NCBI RefSeq assembly: GCF_009602465.1
Contig: NZ_WBKP01000010.1
Span: forward strand, 33,232-97,231
From: Cumulibacter manganitolerans
Lineage (GTDB): Bacteria; Actinomycetota; Actinomycetes; Mycobacteriales; Antricoccaceae
Length of the DNA stretch: 64,000 nt
Direction: 5' to 3'
Position 1 is the first letter of the stretch, and every line of letters starts with the position of its first letter. The notes under the pieces are model-generated. The model did no database searches. It worked only from the letters and a program-made list of their open reading frames with translations, and was not told the DNA's origin. Below, in pieces: positions 19,848-28,072 of the stretch. A program made the position numbers and the translations under genes.

Positions 19848-19920
19848 GAAGCCACCGTCCTGTTCTTCCGAGGTTTGACATCGAAGTACTGCCTGGACGG
19901 CATTGGCCAGAGCGCTCTTC

Positions 19921-19950
19921 AGTTTACAAGGCGGCCCAACAAGATTCCAA
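19921..19950 (-). promoter_or_regulatory. Predicted gltBD promoter
   Basis: On the minus strand TTGGAA (19945-19950), an 18-base spacer and TAAACT (19921-19926) form a plausible sigma-70-type promoter, giving a leader of roughly 65-70 bases before the gltB ATG. The 352-base gap between gltB and the thiolase also holds the thiolase terminator and a 14-base tandem repeat; nothing else was seen in it. Confidence 0.5.
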
Positions 19951-20070
19951 TTCGCGGGAACGTGATCCCAGATACCGGGACCCGACGGGCCGTCGGGTCC
20001 CGGTAGGCCGCGCTGCCTCCGGCTCCGAACCGGCTCTCCGCCAGCCGGTACTCCGGAAAACCACACGCGA

Positions 20071-20107
20071 GAGGCCCACTGTCCACTCGGGGTGGACAGT
20101 GGGCCTC
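20071..20107 (-). terminator. Strong hairpin after the thiolase gene
   Basis: GAGGCCCACTGTCCAC (20071-20086) pairs perfectly over 16 bases with 20092-20107 around a five-base loop. On the minus strand it is followed within about 15 bases by GGTTTTCC. It separates the thiolase transcript from gltB. Confidence 0.8.
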
Positions 20108-20122
20108 CTGGGCGACGATCTC

Positions 20123-20178
20123 CGGACGCCGGCCCCCGGACGCCGGCCCCCGGACGCCGGCCCCCGGACGCCGGACGC
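20123..20178. repeat. 14-bp tandem repeat, four copies
   Basis: CGGACGCCGGCCCC starts at 20123, 20137, 20151 and (partly worn) 20165, directly downstream of the thiolase stop. There are no spacers, so it is a simple GC-rich tandem repeat, not a CRISPR. Confidence 0.8.
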
Positions 20179-20199
20179 CGGGTCGCCGGCCGCGCAGGC

Positions 20200-21396
20200 C
20201 TAGGCGCGCTCGAAGACCGCGGCCATGCCCTGTCCCGAGCCCACGCACATGGTCTCGAGGCCGTACTTGGCGTCCCGGCGCTGCATCTCGTGCAGCAGCG
20301 AGGTCATGATTCGGACGCCGGTGGCCGCGATCGGGTGGCCCAGCGAGATGCCGCCGCCGTTCACGTTGAGCTTGTCGGGCTCGTTCCAGCCCCAGCCCTT
20401 CAGCACGGCGAGGACCTGGGCGGCGAACGCCTCGTTGAGCTCGACGAGGTCGATGTCATCCCACGACAGGCCGCTCTTGGCGAACAGCTTCGCGACGGCG
20501 GGCACGGGGCCCCAACCCATGGTCCCCGGCTCGCAGCCGACCGCGCTCCAGCTGTGCAGGAAGCCCATCGGCTCCAGGCCCAGCTCGTCGAGCTTGTCCT
20601 CGGCGACGATCAGGCACGCCGCCGCCGCGTCGTTCTGCTGCGAGGCGTTGCCGGCGGTGACCACGCCGTCCTTGCGCAGCACGCGCAGCTTGGCCAGTGA
20701 CTCCATGCTCGTGCCGGGCCGGATGCCCTCGTCCTTGGTGAACGGCACCGGATCGCCCTTGCGCTGCGGGACCTCCACCGCGACGACCTCGTCGTCGAAC
20801 ACGCCCTTCTCCCAGGCGTCGGCGGCGCGCTGGTGGGAGCGCACGGAGTACTCGTCCGCCTCCTCACGGGTGACGCCCTGCTGGGCGGCAAGGACGTCGG
20901 CGGTCTCGATCATGCCGCTGATCTCGCCGTACCGCCAGGTCGGCTGCGAGCGCTCGCGGCCCCGGTCGAGGCGGTCGTGCAGCATCATGCCGCCGGCGCG
21001 GGTGCCCCAGCGGGCGCCGGTGGTGTAGTGCTCAATCCGGCTCATGGACTCGGCTCCGCCGGCGACCACGACGTCCGCGGCGCCCGACTGGACCATCATC
21101 GCGCCGGTCACGATCGACATGAGCCCGCCGGCGCAGCGGCGGTCGAGCTGCATGCCGGGGGTCTCGGTCGGCAGCCCGGCGTGCATCGCCACCCAGCGGC
21201 CGATGCACGGGGTCTCGCCGTTGGGGTAGGACTGCGCGAACACGACGTCCTCGATCAGTGCGGGATCGACGTCCGAGCGCTTCATGACCTCCTTGACGAC
21301 GGTGGCCGCGAGGTCCTCGACCGGCACCCCCTTGAGGGATCCGCCGTACGTGCCGACGGCAGTGCGGACGGGATTCACAATGGCGGCTCTGCGCAT
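20200..21396 (-). CDS. Acetyl-CoA acetyltransferase / thiolase
   Basis: A 398-residue thiolase. The acyl-accepting Cys88 lies in RRCAGG, the catalytic His in [13 protein letters not shown], and the second active Cys in CVGSGQG; NEAFA is also present. It joins or splits acyl-CoA thioesters, either in beta-oxidation or in making acetoacetyl-CoA. Full length for the family. It is followed by a strong hairpin. The exporter gene starts 1.6 kb upstream in the same direction with a 65-base gap, so the two could share a transcript. Chain-length preference cannot be read from the sequence. Confidence 0.94.
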   Translation of the reverse strand: MRRAAIVNPVRTAVGTYGGSLKGVPVEDLAATVVKEVMKRSDVDPALIEDVVFAQSYPNGETPCIGRWVAMHAGLPTETPGMQLDRRCAGGLMSIVTGAMMVQSGAADVVVAGGAESMSRIEHYTTGARWGTRAGGMMLHDRLDRGRERSQPTWRYGEISGMIETADVLAAQQGVTREEADEYSVRSHQRAADAWEKGVFDDEVVAVEVPQRKGDPVPFTKDEGIRPGTSMESLAKLRVLRKDGVVTAGNASQQNDAAAACLIVAEDKLDELGLEPMGFLHSWSAVGCEPGTMGWGPVPAVAKLFAKSGLSWDDIDLVELNEAFAAQVLAVLKGWGWNEPDKLNVNGGGISLGHPIAATGVRIMTSLLHEMQRRDAKYGLETMCVGSGQGMAAVFERA

Positions 21397-21461
21397 GATG
21401 GGTCTCCTAGTGGTGGCGACGCGTGCCCGGTCGGCGCACGCGAACAGGATTCTCGGTGACT

Positions 21462-23030
21462 CTACTTCCGGGGGCGGTGCCCGGCCGGACGGCGGGAGGC
21501 GGTCCGGCGGCTGCGCGGACGGTGTACGACGAGCACGCGGCGCGCGGGGTGCGACACGCGCTGGCTGTCGAGCTCGTCGTCGGCGACCGGCGTCCCGCTG
21601 CCGTCGAGGGTGCCCGCGTCACCGGCGGCCGTCGTCGCGGCCGGGGTCGGCGGGATCCGCCAGGCGAGCACCAGCGCGACGAGGCACGCGCCGACGGCGA
21701 GGGCGAAGCACAGCTGGAACGGGTCGAACGGGCCGTACGACGTCCCGCCGGCCACGAAGGCGGTGGCCAGGATCGCGCCGTGCACGGCCGACGCGAGCGA
21801 CGTGCCGATCGAGCGCGACAGGGTGTTGACGCTGTTGGCGGCGGCCGTCTGGGACGGGGGCGCGGCACGCATGATGAGCGTCGGGGCGGCGGCGTACGAC
21901 AGCGCGATTCCGGTGCCGACGAACATCGTGACGATGACCGCCTCCCACACCTCCTGCAGCAGGAACACGCCGAGGGTGAAGCCGAACGCGATCACCGCGA
22001 TGCCCGCCATGAAGGTGAAGCGCGGACCGTGGTGGGTGATGAGCCGGGCGGCGAACGGCGAGACGGCCATCATGAGCAGGCCCATCGGCGCGGCGCACAG
22101 GCCGGCGACGACCATGCTCTTGCCGAAGCCGTACCCGGTGTCGACCGGCGCCTGGATGAGCTGGGTGATGACCAGGTTGGAGCTGTACATCGCGAAGCCG
22201 ACCAGGATCGAGGCCAGGTTGGTGTACTTCACGGTGGGCCGCGCGGTGACTCGCATGTCGACCAGCGGGTGCGCCCTGCGGCGCTCGGTACGCACGAACA
22301 CGAGCGCGAGCACGACGGCGGCGGCGAAGCAGCCCAGCACTCGCGCGTCGCCCCAGCCCCACGCGCGGGTCTTGGTGAACGCGAAGAGCACCGCCACCAG
22401 CAGCGCGGACAGCGTCAGGGCGCCGCGGACGTCGAAGGAGCCTCCGGAGCGGACCGGCGACTCGGGCACGTACCCGACGACGCCGACGATGGCGATCGCG
22501 CCGAGCACGGCCGAGCCGATGAACAGGTAGTGCCAGGACAGGTGCTCCGCGACTATCGAGGCGAGCGGGAGCCCGATCGCGCCGCCGATGCCGAGCGTGG
22601 CGCTCATCAGCGCCACCGACGAGCCGAGGCGCTCACGCGGTAGCACGTCGCGCATCAGGCTGATGCCCAGCGCGATGGAGCCGATCGCCGCGCCCTGGAA
22701 GGCGCGCCCGACGAGCATGAGCGGCAGACCGGTCGCGAGCGCGCAGAGCACGGATCCGACGACCATCGCGCTGATCGAGATCAGCAGCATGCGCTTCTTG
22801 CCCACCATGTCGCCGAGCCGTCCGGCGATCGGCGTGCACACCGCACCGAACATCAACGTCATCGTGAGCACCCAGGTGGCGTCGTCCGGCGCGGCGTGCA
22901 GGATGCCGGGCAGGTGCGGCAGGAGAGGGACGACGAGCGTCTGCATGATGCTCACCGTCATGCCGGTGAGCGACAGGACGGCGACGACGAGGGCGGGGCG
23001 CGAGGCCAGGACGGGCGTGGGCGAGGACAT
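21462..23030 (-). CDS. MFS drug exporter, DHA2 family (14 TM)
   Basis: A 522-residue major facilitator with about 14 hydrophobic segments. The A-motif GRLGDMVGKKRML between the second and third segments and the GRAFQGAAIGSIALG motif mark a drug:H+ antiporter of the DHA2 type. It should export hydrophobic or drug-like compounds with proton influx; the substrate is unknown. A hydrophilic Arg-rich tail of about 65 residues after the last segment is long for the family. Start at 23030 is supported by AAGGA nine bases upstream; a start at 23096 would add a basic 22-residue leader. An inverted repeat at 23101-23112 in front of the gene could bind a repressor, though no regulator gene is next to it. 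Confidence 0.88.
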   Translation of the reverse strand: MSSPTPVLASRPALVVAVLSLTGMTVSIMQTLVVPLLPHLPGILHAAPDDATWVLTMTLMFGAVCTPIAGRLGDMVGKKRMLLISISAMVVGSVLCALATGLPLMLVGRAFQGAAIGSIALGISLMRDVLPRERLGSSVALMSATLGIGGAIGLPLASIVAEHLSWHYLFIGSAVLGAIAIVGVVGYVPESPVRSGGSFDVRGALTLSALLVAVLFAFTKTRAWGWGDARVLGCFAAAVVLALVFVRTERRRAHPLVDMRVTARPTVKYTNLASILVGFAMYSSNLVITQLIQAPVDTGYGFGKSMVVAGLCAAPMGLLMMAVSPFAARLITHHGPRFTFMAGIAVIAFGFTLGVFLLQEVWEAVIVTMFVGTGIALSYAAAPTLIMRAAPPSQTAAANSVNTLSRSIGTSLASAVHGAILATAFVAGGTSYGPFDPFQLCFALAVGACLVALVLAWRIPPTPAATTAAGDAGTLDGSGTPVADDELDSQRVSHPARRVLVVHRPRSRRTASRRPAGHRPRK

Positions 23031-23100
23031 GCGTTCCTTGGTGGGAGTCTGCGTCGGCGGGCGGCGTCGGAGTCGGAAGCGGAAGGCCAGATTCATTTAG

Positions 23101-23112
23101 TAGTGCGAACTA
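23101..23112. promoter_or_regulatory. Small inverted repeat in the MFS/esterase divergent gap
   Basis: TAGT-GCGA-ACTA is a perfect short dyad in the AT-richer part of the 204-base gap between the exporter and esterase genes. A -10-like TAGGTT on the plus strand (23186-23191) could serve the esterase. Operator function is only a guess. Confidence 0.3.
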
Positions 23113-23234
23113 TCTTACGCCCGAAGTGCCGCGATCGACAGCCGTCGCCGGCGTGACGGCCGTAACGCGGGCGCGGTGACTGGCGTAGGTTGCGAGCGAG
23201 AGATCCTGTTCGCGCCGACGCCGAGGAGCGCCAC

Positions 23235-24143
23235 ATGCCCGTAGATCCCGACACCCAGAAGATGCTCGACGCCATCGAGGCCGCGGGCGCACCGCCGATC
23301 TTCGACGGCACCGACCCGGTCGCCTCGCGCGAGGCATACCTGGTCGCCGCCCGCGCGGCCGAGCAGGGCCTTGACGGGATCGCCACCGAGGACCGCACCC
23401 TGGCCGGGACCGACCTCGGAGCACGCGTCTACACGCCGGCCGAGCGCTCGCCCGGCACCGTGGTGTTCTTCCACGGCGGCGGGTGGGTCGTCGGCGACCT
23501 CGACTCGCACGACCGGTTCTGCGCGCGGATCGCCCGCGACACCGGGGCGACGGTCGTGAGCGTCGACTACCGGCTGGCGCCGGAGCATCCGTTCCCCACG
23601 CCGTACGAGGACTGCTGGGCCGCGCTGCTCGCCGTCGCCGCCGACGTGGAGTCCTTCGGCGGCGGCAAGATCGCGGTCGCCGGCGACTCGGCCGGCGGGA
23701 ACCTCGCGGCCGCGATCGCGCAGCGCGCCCGCGACGAGCAGCAGGAGCTCGCCGCCGCGCTGCTGCTCTACCCGGCGGTCGACCTCGAGGGCGACTACCT
23801 GTCCAAGACGCAGAACGCCACGGGCTACCGGCTCACGAAGTCCGATATGGACGCCTTCGAGCGGGCGTACGCCGGCTCCGCGGACCGGACCGATCCCCGG
23901 ATGTCGCCACTGTACGGCGATCCGAGTGGCCTGTGCCCCACGATCGTCGCGGTGGCCGGCTACGACCCGTTGCGCGACGAGGGCACGGCGTACGCCGAGG
24001 TGCTGGAGAAGGCCGGCGTCGACGTCACGTTGCGCGCCTACCCGGACTTCATCCACGGGTTCTTCGGCATGGCCTGGATGTCGCCGGCCTGCGATGCGGC
24101 CGCTGCCGAGCTCACCGCCGACCTGGCGAAGTACCTGCGCTAG
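23235..24143 (+). CDS. HSL-family alpha/beta-hydrolase (esterase/lipase)
   Basis: A 302-residue hydrolase of the hormone-sensitive-lipase group. The oxyanion-hole motif HGGGW, nucleophile motif GDSAGG, acidic residue in DPLRDEG and the histidine in FIHGFF are all in place. It should split short to medium acyl esters in the cytoplasm. ATG 23235 has GAGGAG eight bases upstream, which decides the start over an earlier GTG in frame. Convergent with the FAH-family gene across a long hairpin. No signal peptide. Substrate unknown. Confidence 0.9.
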   Translation: MPVDPDTQKMLDAIEAAGAPPIFDGTDPVASREAYLVAARAAEQGLDGIATEDRTLAGTDLGARVYTPAERSPGTVVFFHGGGWVVGDLDSHDRFCARIARDTGATVVSVDYRLAPEHPFPTPYEDCWAALLAVAADVESFGGGKIAVAGDSAGGNLAAAIAQRARDEQQELAAALLLYPAVDLEGDYLSKTQNATGYRLTKSDMDAFERAYAGSADRTDPRMSPLYGDPSGLCPTIVAVAGYDPLRDEGTAYAEVLEKAGVDVTLRAYPDFIHGFFGMAWMSPACDAAAAELTADLAKYLR

Positions 24144-24160
24144 CTGGTTCCGCCGAACGG

Positions 24161-24233
24161 CCGCCGACCTGCGGCGGACTTCGGTACGCCGGGGACGCGC
24201 CGATTCGGTACCGAAGTACGCCGCAGGTGGCGG
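24161..24233. terminator. Long imperfect palindrome between convergent genes (family B repeat)
   Basis: A 27-base left arm (24161-24187) pairs with 24208-24233 with one substitution and one missing base around a 20-base loop. It sits exactly between the stops of the esterase and FAH-family genes and should end both transcripts. The 21-base inner arm ACCTGCGGCGTACTTCGGTAC (reverse complement of the right arm; 21 bases, listed by position 24208-24228) recurs exactly at 26804-26824. Confidence 0.75.
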
Positions 24234-25067
24234 CTAGTCGATGAAGGTCTGGGACATCGTGCCGATGCCCTCGATCCACGAGTCGAGGCGCTCGCCGGCC
24301 CGCAGGTAGCGCTTGCGGCCCTGGCCCACGCCGGCCGGCGTGCCGGTCCAGATGAGGTCGCCCGGGTACAGCTCGACGATCGCCGAGAGGTCGGCGATCG
24401 CCCGCGGCACCGGGAAGATCATCTCGCCGGAGTGGCCGTCCTGCATGGTCTCGCCGTCGACCGAGCAGCCCAGCGCGATGTCGTCGCGGTCGCGCAGCTC
24501 GTCGGGCGTGACGACGACCGGGCCCATCGGCGCGTAGTTGCGGTAGGACTTGGCGAGGGAGAACTGCCGCGTCCCGCGGCCCTGGTGCCGGCGGGCGGAG
24601 ATGTCCTGGCCCATGGTCAGCCCGGCGACGTGGTCCCAGGCCTGCGCCTCGGGGATGTCGCGGCCGCCCTTGCCGATGACGACGACCAGCTCGACCTCCC
24701 AGTCGATGAGGTCGCCCTCGACCAGGCGCACCTGGGCGATCGGCCCGGTGAACGCCGACGCCCACTTGGTGAACACCTGGATCTCCTCGGGGATCGCCAG
24801 GCCGGTCTCGGCGGCGTGGTCGCGGTAGTTCAGGCCGAGGGCGAAGACCTGCTTCGGGAACGGCACCGGCGCGCCGATGCTCTCGACGGACACCTCGACC
24901 GCCCCGGTCCGCGGCGCGCTCGCCGCCCACGAGACGAACTCGTCCCAGACGTCGTACACCGCGCTCGGGTCGGCGCCGAAGCGGCCGTCGCTGGCCTTCT
25001 CGACGTCGATCCCGGTGGACTCCGAGGTCATCAGGTGGAGCCGACCACCCACGTTCGCGATTCGCAT
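24234..25067 (-). CDS. Fumarylacetoacetate hydrolase (FAH) family protein
   Basis: A 277-residue FAH-fold protein. The metal-binding acidic residues appear in DLIDWEVELVVVIG (E-x-E) with the preceding LNYRDHAAETG and the later GQDISARR and IWTGTPAGVG segments, all typical of the family. Members hydrolyse or hydrate acylpyruvate-type or 2-keto compounds (ureidoglycolate lyase, 2-hydroxyhepta-dienedioate isomerase, oxaloacetate decarboxylase). The exact reaction cannot be told. GGAGG six bases before the ATG supports the start. Divergent from an acyl-CoA ligase gene with a 125-base gap. No aromatic-ring cleavage genes are nearby to fix a pathway. Confidence 0.88.
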   Translation of the reverse strand: MRIANVGGRLHLMTSESTGIDVEKASDGRFGADPSAVYDVWDEFVSWAASAPRTGAVEVSVESIGAPVPFPKQVFALGLNYRDHAAETGLAIPEEIQVFTKWASAFTGPIAQVRLVEGDLIDWEVELVVVIGKGGRDIPEAQAWDHVAGLTMGQDISARRHQGRGTRQFSLAKSYRNYAPMGPVVVTPDELRDRDDIALGCSVDGETMQDGHSGEMIFPVPRAIADLSAIVELYPGDLIWTGTPAGVGQGRKRYLRAGERLDSWIEGIGTMSQTFID

Positions 25068-25192
25068 GCCTGCCTCCAGAAATCAGCCGTGACGCCTCGA
25101 TCCTCGCGCATCCCGGGACGTCCGGTCCCTCTGGGTCGCCCGACACGATCCCGTGGTAGACAATCAAGTGACTCACGACACAGGGAGCGAGA

Positions 25193-26788
25193 ATGACCGC
25201 AGAGCGCCAACCGTCCGCCGATCTGGACATCCCCGTCGCGGAGGGCGCGCGCGGCGAGCCGCTGCGCAACATCGCGGGGATCCTCCGGCAGCGGCGCGGC
25301 CTCACCGACGACGTCGTGGCGCTCAAGGAGACCGACACGTCGCTGACCTACGGCGAGCTCGACGAGCGCTCCAGCCGGCTGGCGCAGGCCCTCCGGGCGG
25401 ACGGCGTCCAGCCCGGCGACCGCGTCGCGATCTTCAGCGCCAACAACCACTACTTCATGGAGCTGGTCTTCGGCGCGGCGAAGATCGGCGCGATCGCCGC
25501 GCCGATCAACACCCGGCTCGCGCGCAACGAGGTGCTCGCGCTGATGGGCACCTGCGAGCCGAAGGTGCTGTTCGTGGGCGAGGCCGAGAAGCCGGCGGCG
25601 CCCGCGCAGGACGAGGTGCCCGGGCTGGCCCGCCTGCTGGACGCCGCGTCGTACGAGGAGTACATCGCCGGTCAGCCGGCCGAGGACCCCGGCTACGAGG
25701 CCGCGCCCGACGAGGTCGCGGTGCTGCTGTTCAGCTCCGGCACGACGGGGCTGCCCAAGGGCATCCCGCTGAGCGGGCAGAACTTCAGCAGCAACATGTC
25801 GGTGGAGGTCGACGACGCGTACGAGGGCCACGTGATCGCGATGGCGCCGGTCCCGTTCTTCCACGTCACCGGGCTGACCAGCGCGCTGACGTCGATGAAC
25901 AAGGGCTCGACGCTGATCCTGCGGCTGCCCACGTCGCCGCAGGACATGATGAACCTGCTGCTGGAGGAGAAGGTCACGCACGCGGTCGGCGTCCCGACCA
26001 TCATCCAGATGCTCACCCAGCTGCCCGGCGCGAAGGACGCCGACTGGTCGCACCTGCACTCCTTCGGGTACGGCGGGGCGCCGATGCCGCTGCCGGTGAT
26101 CCACGCGGCGCACGAGGTGCTGGGCTGCGAGCTGGTCCAGGGCTACGGGCTCACCGAGACCACCGCGGCCGTCACCGCGCTGTGGCCGGAAGACCACCAC
26201 CCCTCCCCGGGCCGCGAGCGCCAGGTCGGCTCGGTGGGCAAGCCGCTGCCCGGGGTCGAGCTGAAGATCGTCGATCCGGCGACCCGCCAGGAGGTGCCGA
26301 CCGGGCAGCGCGGCGAGGTATGGGTCCGCGGCTCGCGGGTGACCTCCGGCTACTGGAACCGGCCGGAGGAGAACGCCAAGGCGTTCACCGAGGACGGCTG
26401 GTTCGCGACCGGCGACGGCGGGTCCCTCGACGAGGAGGGCTACCTCTACCTGCACGACCGGATCAAGGACATGATCGTGACCGGCGCCGAGAACGTCTAC
26501 CCCGCCGAGGTGGAGAGCGTGCTCAGCGGCCATCCCGGCATCGCGGAGGTCGCCGTCATCGGCATCCCGTCGGAGAAGTGGGGCGAGTCGCCGTACGCGA
26601 TCGCCGTACGCCGGCCAGGCTCCGACGTCACCGCCGAGGAGATCATCTCGTGGTGCCGCGACCAGATCGCGCACTACAAGTGCCCGGTCGACGTGGCGTT
26701 CGTCGACGTCCTGCCGCGCAACCCGAACGGGAAGCTGCTCAAGCGCGTGCTGCGCGAGCAGTACGGCGACCATCAGGCACCCGTGTAG
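25193..26788 (+). CDS. AMP-forming acyl-CoA synthetase / ligase
   Basis: A 531-residue ANL-superfamily ligase. The P-loop-like FSSGTTGLPKG, the YGLTETT adenylate motif, the TGD motif and the C-terminal catalytic lysine in PNGKLLKR are present. It activates a carboxylic acid with ATP to an acyl-AMP and then an acyl-CoA. The best guess is a fatty or aromatic acid; the sequence does not define it. GGGAG lies before the ATG at 25193. It is divergent from the FAH-family gene, and the nitronate monooxygenase gene follows after a hairpin, so it is probably a single-gene transcript. Confidence 0.93.
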   Translation: MTAERQPSADLDIPVAEGARGEPLRNIAGILRQRRGLTDDVVALKETDTSLTYGELDERSSRLAQALRADGVQPGDRVAIFSANNHYFMELVFGAAKIGAIAAPINTRLARNEVLALMGTCEPKVLFVGEAEKPAAPAQDEVPGLARLLDAASYEEYIAGQPAEDPGYEAAPDEVAVLLFSSGTTGLPKGIPLSGQNFSSNMSVEVDDAYEGHVIAMAPVPFFHVTGLTSALTSMNKGSTLILRLPTSPQDMMNLLLEEKVTHAVGVPTIIQMLTQLPGAKDADWSHLHSFGYGGAPMPLPVIHAAHEVLGCELVQGYGLTETTAAVTALWPEDHHPSPGRERQVGSVGKPLPGVELKIVDPATRQEVPTGQRGEVWVRGSRVTSGYWNRPEENAKAFTEDGWFATGDGGSLDEEGYLYLHDRIKDMIVTGAENVYPAEVESVLSGHPGIAEVAVIGIPSEKWGESPYAIAVRRPGSDVTAEEIISWCRDQIAHYKCPVDVAFVDVLPRNPNGKLLKRVLREQYGDHQAPV

Positions 26789-26806
26789 CCCTACCCCAGG
26801 TGCACC

Positions 26807-26860
26807 TGCGGCGTACTTCGGTACCGGATCGGCCTTGTTCCGGTACCGGAGTCCGCCGCG
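26807..26860. repeat. Intergenic palindrome (family B repeat)
   Basis: Arms 26807-26827 and 26840-26860 pair over 21 bases with three imperfect (mostly G-U type) positions and a 12-base loop, followed by AAAA. It lies after the acyl-CoA ligase and acts plausibly as its terminator. Its left arm is identical over 21 bases with one arm of the palindrome at 24161-24233. Confidence 0.7.
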
Positions 26861-26952
26861 AAAATCGAGCGTGGCCCCCGTCATGATGACCGCCGGCTCC
26901 GGCGCTCGGTACGCTGCGGGCGCACCGGAGAGTCGTGAAGCGGAGGCATAGG

Positions 26953-27975
26953 ATGTCGTTCGATCTCAGCTCGCTCGCCCAGCCGATCGTCGGAGCGCCG
27001 ATGGCCGGCTCGTCGACGCCCGAACTCGCCGCGGCCGTCAACGACGCCGGCGGCCTCGGGTTCGTCGCCGGCGGCTACAAGTCCGCCAGCGCCCTCGCAG
27101 AGCAGATCGCGGCGACCCGGGCGCTCACCGATCGGCCGTTCGGGGTGAACCTCTTCACGCCGCAGCACGCCCGCTCCGAGGAGCTGGCGGACGAGATCGC
27201 CGCCTACGCCAACGTGCTCGCGCCGTTCGCCGATCGCCTCGGCGTCGAGGTCGGGCGGCCGACGTTCAACGACGACGACTTCGCCGCGAAGATCGAGCTG
27301 CTGCTGGCCGATCCGGTCGCCGTCGTCACCTTCACGTTCGGCCCGGTATCGGCCGAGGTGGTCCAGCAGCTGCGCCGGGCCGGCACGGCGGTCGGGTTCA
27401 CCGTGACCAGCGCCGACGAGGCGCGACGCGCCGAGGACCTCGCCGCCGACCTGCTGGTCGTCCAGGGCGCGGACGCCGGTGGCCACCGCGGTACCTGGAG
27501 CATGACCGTCGAGCCCAACACGCTGCTCGCGACCGAGGTGGTCGCCAAGGTGCGCGCGGTGTCGCCGCTGCCGATCATCGGCGCGGGCGGGGTTGCAGGT
27601 GCAGCCGACGTGCAGGCGCTGCTCGCGGCGGGCGCCGACGCGGTGGCGGTCGGGACCCTGCTGGTGGCTGCCGACGAGAGCTCGTCGCCGGCAGCGCACA
27701 AGGACGCCCTGACCGCGGGGACGTACACCGAGGCCCTCGTCTCGCGGGCCTTCTCGGGGCGTTTCGCGCGCGGGCTGGCCAACGAGCTGATGCGGGCCGG
27801 CGACGCCGAGGCACCGGGCGCCTACCCCGACGTCCACTACATGACGGCGCCGATCCGCGCGGCAGCGGCGAAGGCGGCGGATGCGTCCGCGCTGGCGCTG
27901 TGGGCCGGCACCGGCCACGCGAGCGCGACCCGCCGGCCGGCCGCGGCGATCCTGGCGGCCCTGACCGGCGAGTGA
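26953..27975 (+). CDS. Nitronate monooxygenase (2-nitropropane dioxygenase) family protein
   Basis: A 340-residue TIM-barrel FMN enzyme. The start PIVGAPMAGSSTPELAAAV, the GADAGGHRGTW loop and the FMN-phosphate-binding IIGAGGVAGAADVQALLAAGADAV region (quoted in parts) are typical of the nitronate monooxygenase group. It oxidises toxic nitronates to carbonyl compounds and nitrite using oxygen. GGAGG upstream of ATG 26953 sets the start. A possible gene relic and the HTH-citrate synthase lie downstream on the other strand. No partner gene points to a specific substrate. Confidence 0.9.
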   Translation: MSFDLSSLAQPIVGAPMAGSSTPELAAAVNDAGGLGFVAGGYKSASALAEQIAATRALTDRPFGVNLFTPQHARSEELADEIAAYANVLAPFADRLGVEVGRPTFNDDDFAAKIELLLADPVAVVTFTFGPVSAEVVQQLRRAGTAVGFTVTSADEARRAEDLAADLLVVQGADAGGHRGTWSMTVEPNTLLATEVVAKVRAVSPLPIIGAGGVAGAADVQALLAAGADAVAVGTLLVAADESSSPAAHKDALTAGTYTEALVSRAFSGRFARGLANELMRAGDAEAPGAYPDVHYMTAPIRAAAAKAADASALALWAGTGHASATRRPAAAILAALTGE

Positions 27976-27985
27976 CGCGAGGTCG

Positions 27986-28066
27986 CTAGTACGCGGCGGA
28001 GCGCCAGTACTCGTTGAGCGCGCCGGTGGTCTTCACGAACCACACGATCGGGCCGACGACGAGCAC
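27986..28066 (-). pseudogene. Possible relic of a membrane-protein C-terminus
   Basis: Downstream of the HTH-citrate synthase stop, and in the same frame, a 26-codon stretch ends at TAG (27986-27988) and reads VLVVGPIVWFVKTTGALNEY followed by WRSAAY. The hydrophobic run followed by a polar W/Y-rich end looks like the last helix of a small membrane protein, not like random GC-rich sequence. There is no room for the rest of such a gene, so it may be a decayed remnant. It is short and could be chance. Confidence 0.25.
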
Positions 28067-28072
28067 GCACGT

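Noticed and set aside
19848..19920. Riboswitch or attenuator in the gltB leader
   Set aside because: No conserved aptamer-like pairing, leader peptide or terminator was found in the roughly 70-base leader.
16899..20006. Very long plus-strand open frame (over 1000 codons) opposite gltB
   Set aside because: It is the mirror of a gene with full GltB motifs on the minus strand; such antisense frames stay open because of high third-position GC. Its product is a low-complexity Arg/Leu/Val/Asp-rich string.
20123..20178. CRISPR or attachment-site suspicion for the 14-base repeats
   Set aside because: Simple GC-rich tandem repeat without spacers, integrase or tRNA nearby.
24234..26788. Aromatic-ring degradation cluster around the FAH-family and ligase genes
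   Set aside because: No ring-cleavage dioxygenase, hydroxylase or decarboxylase partners are present.
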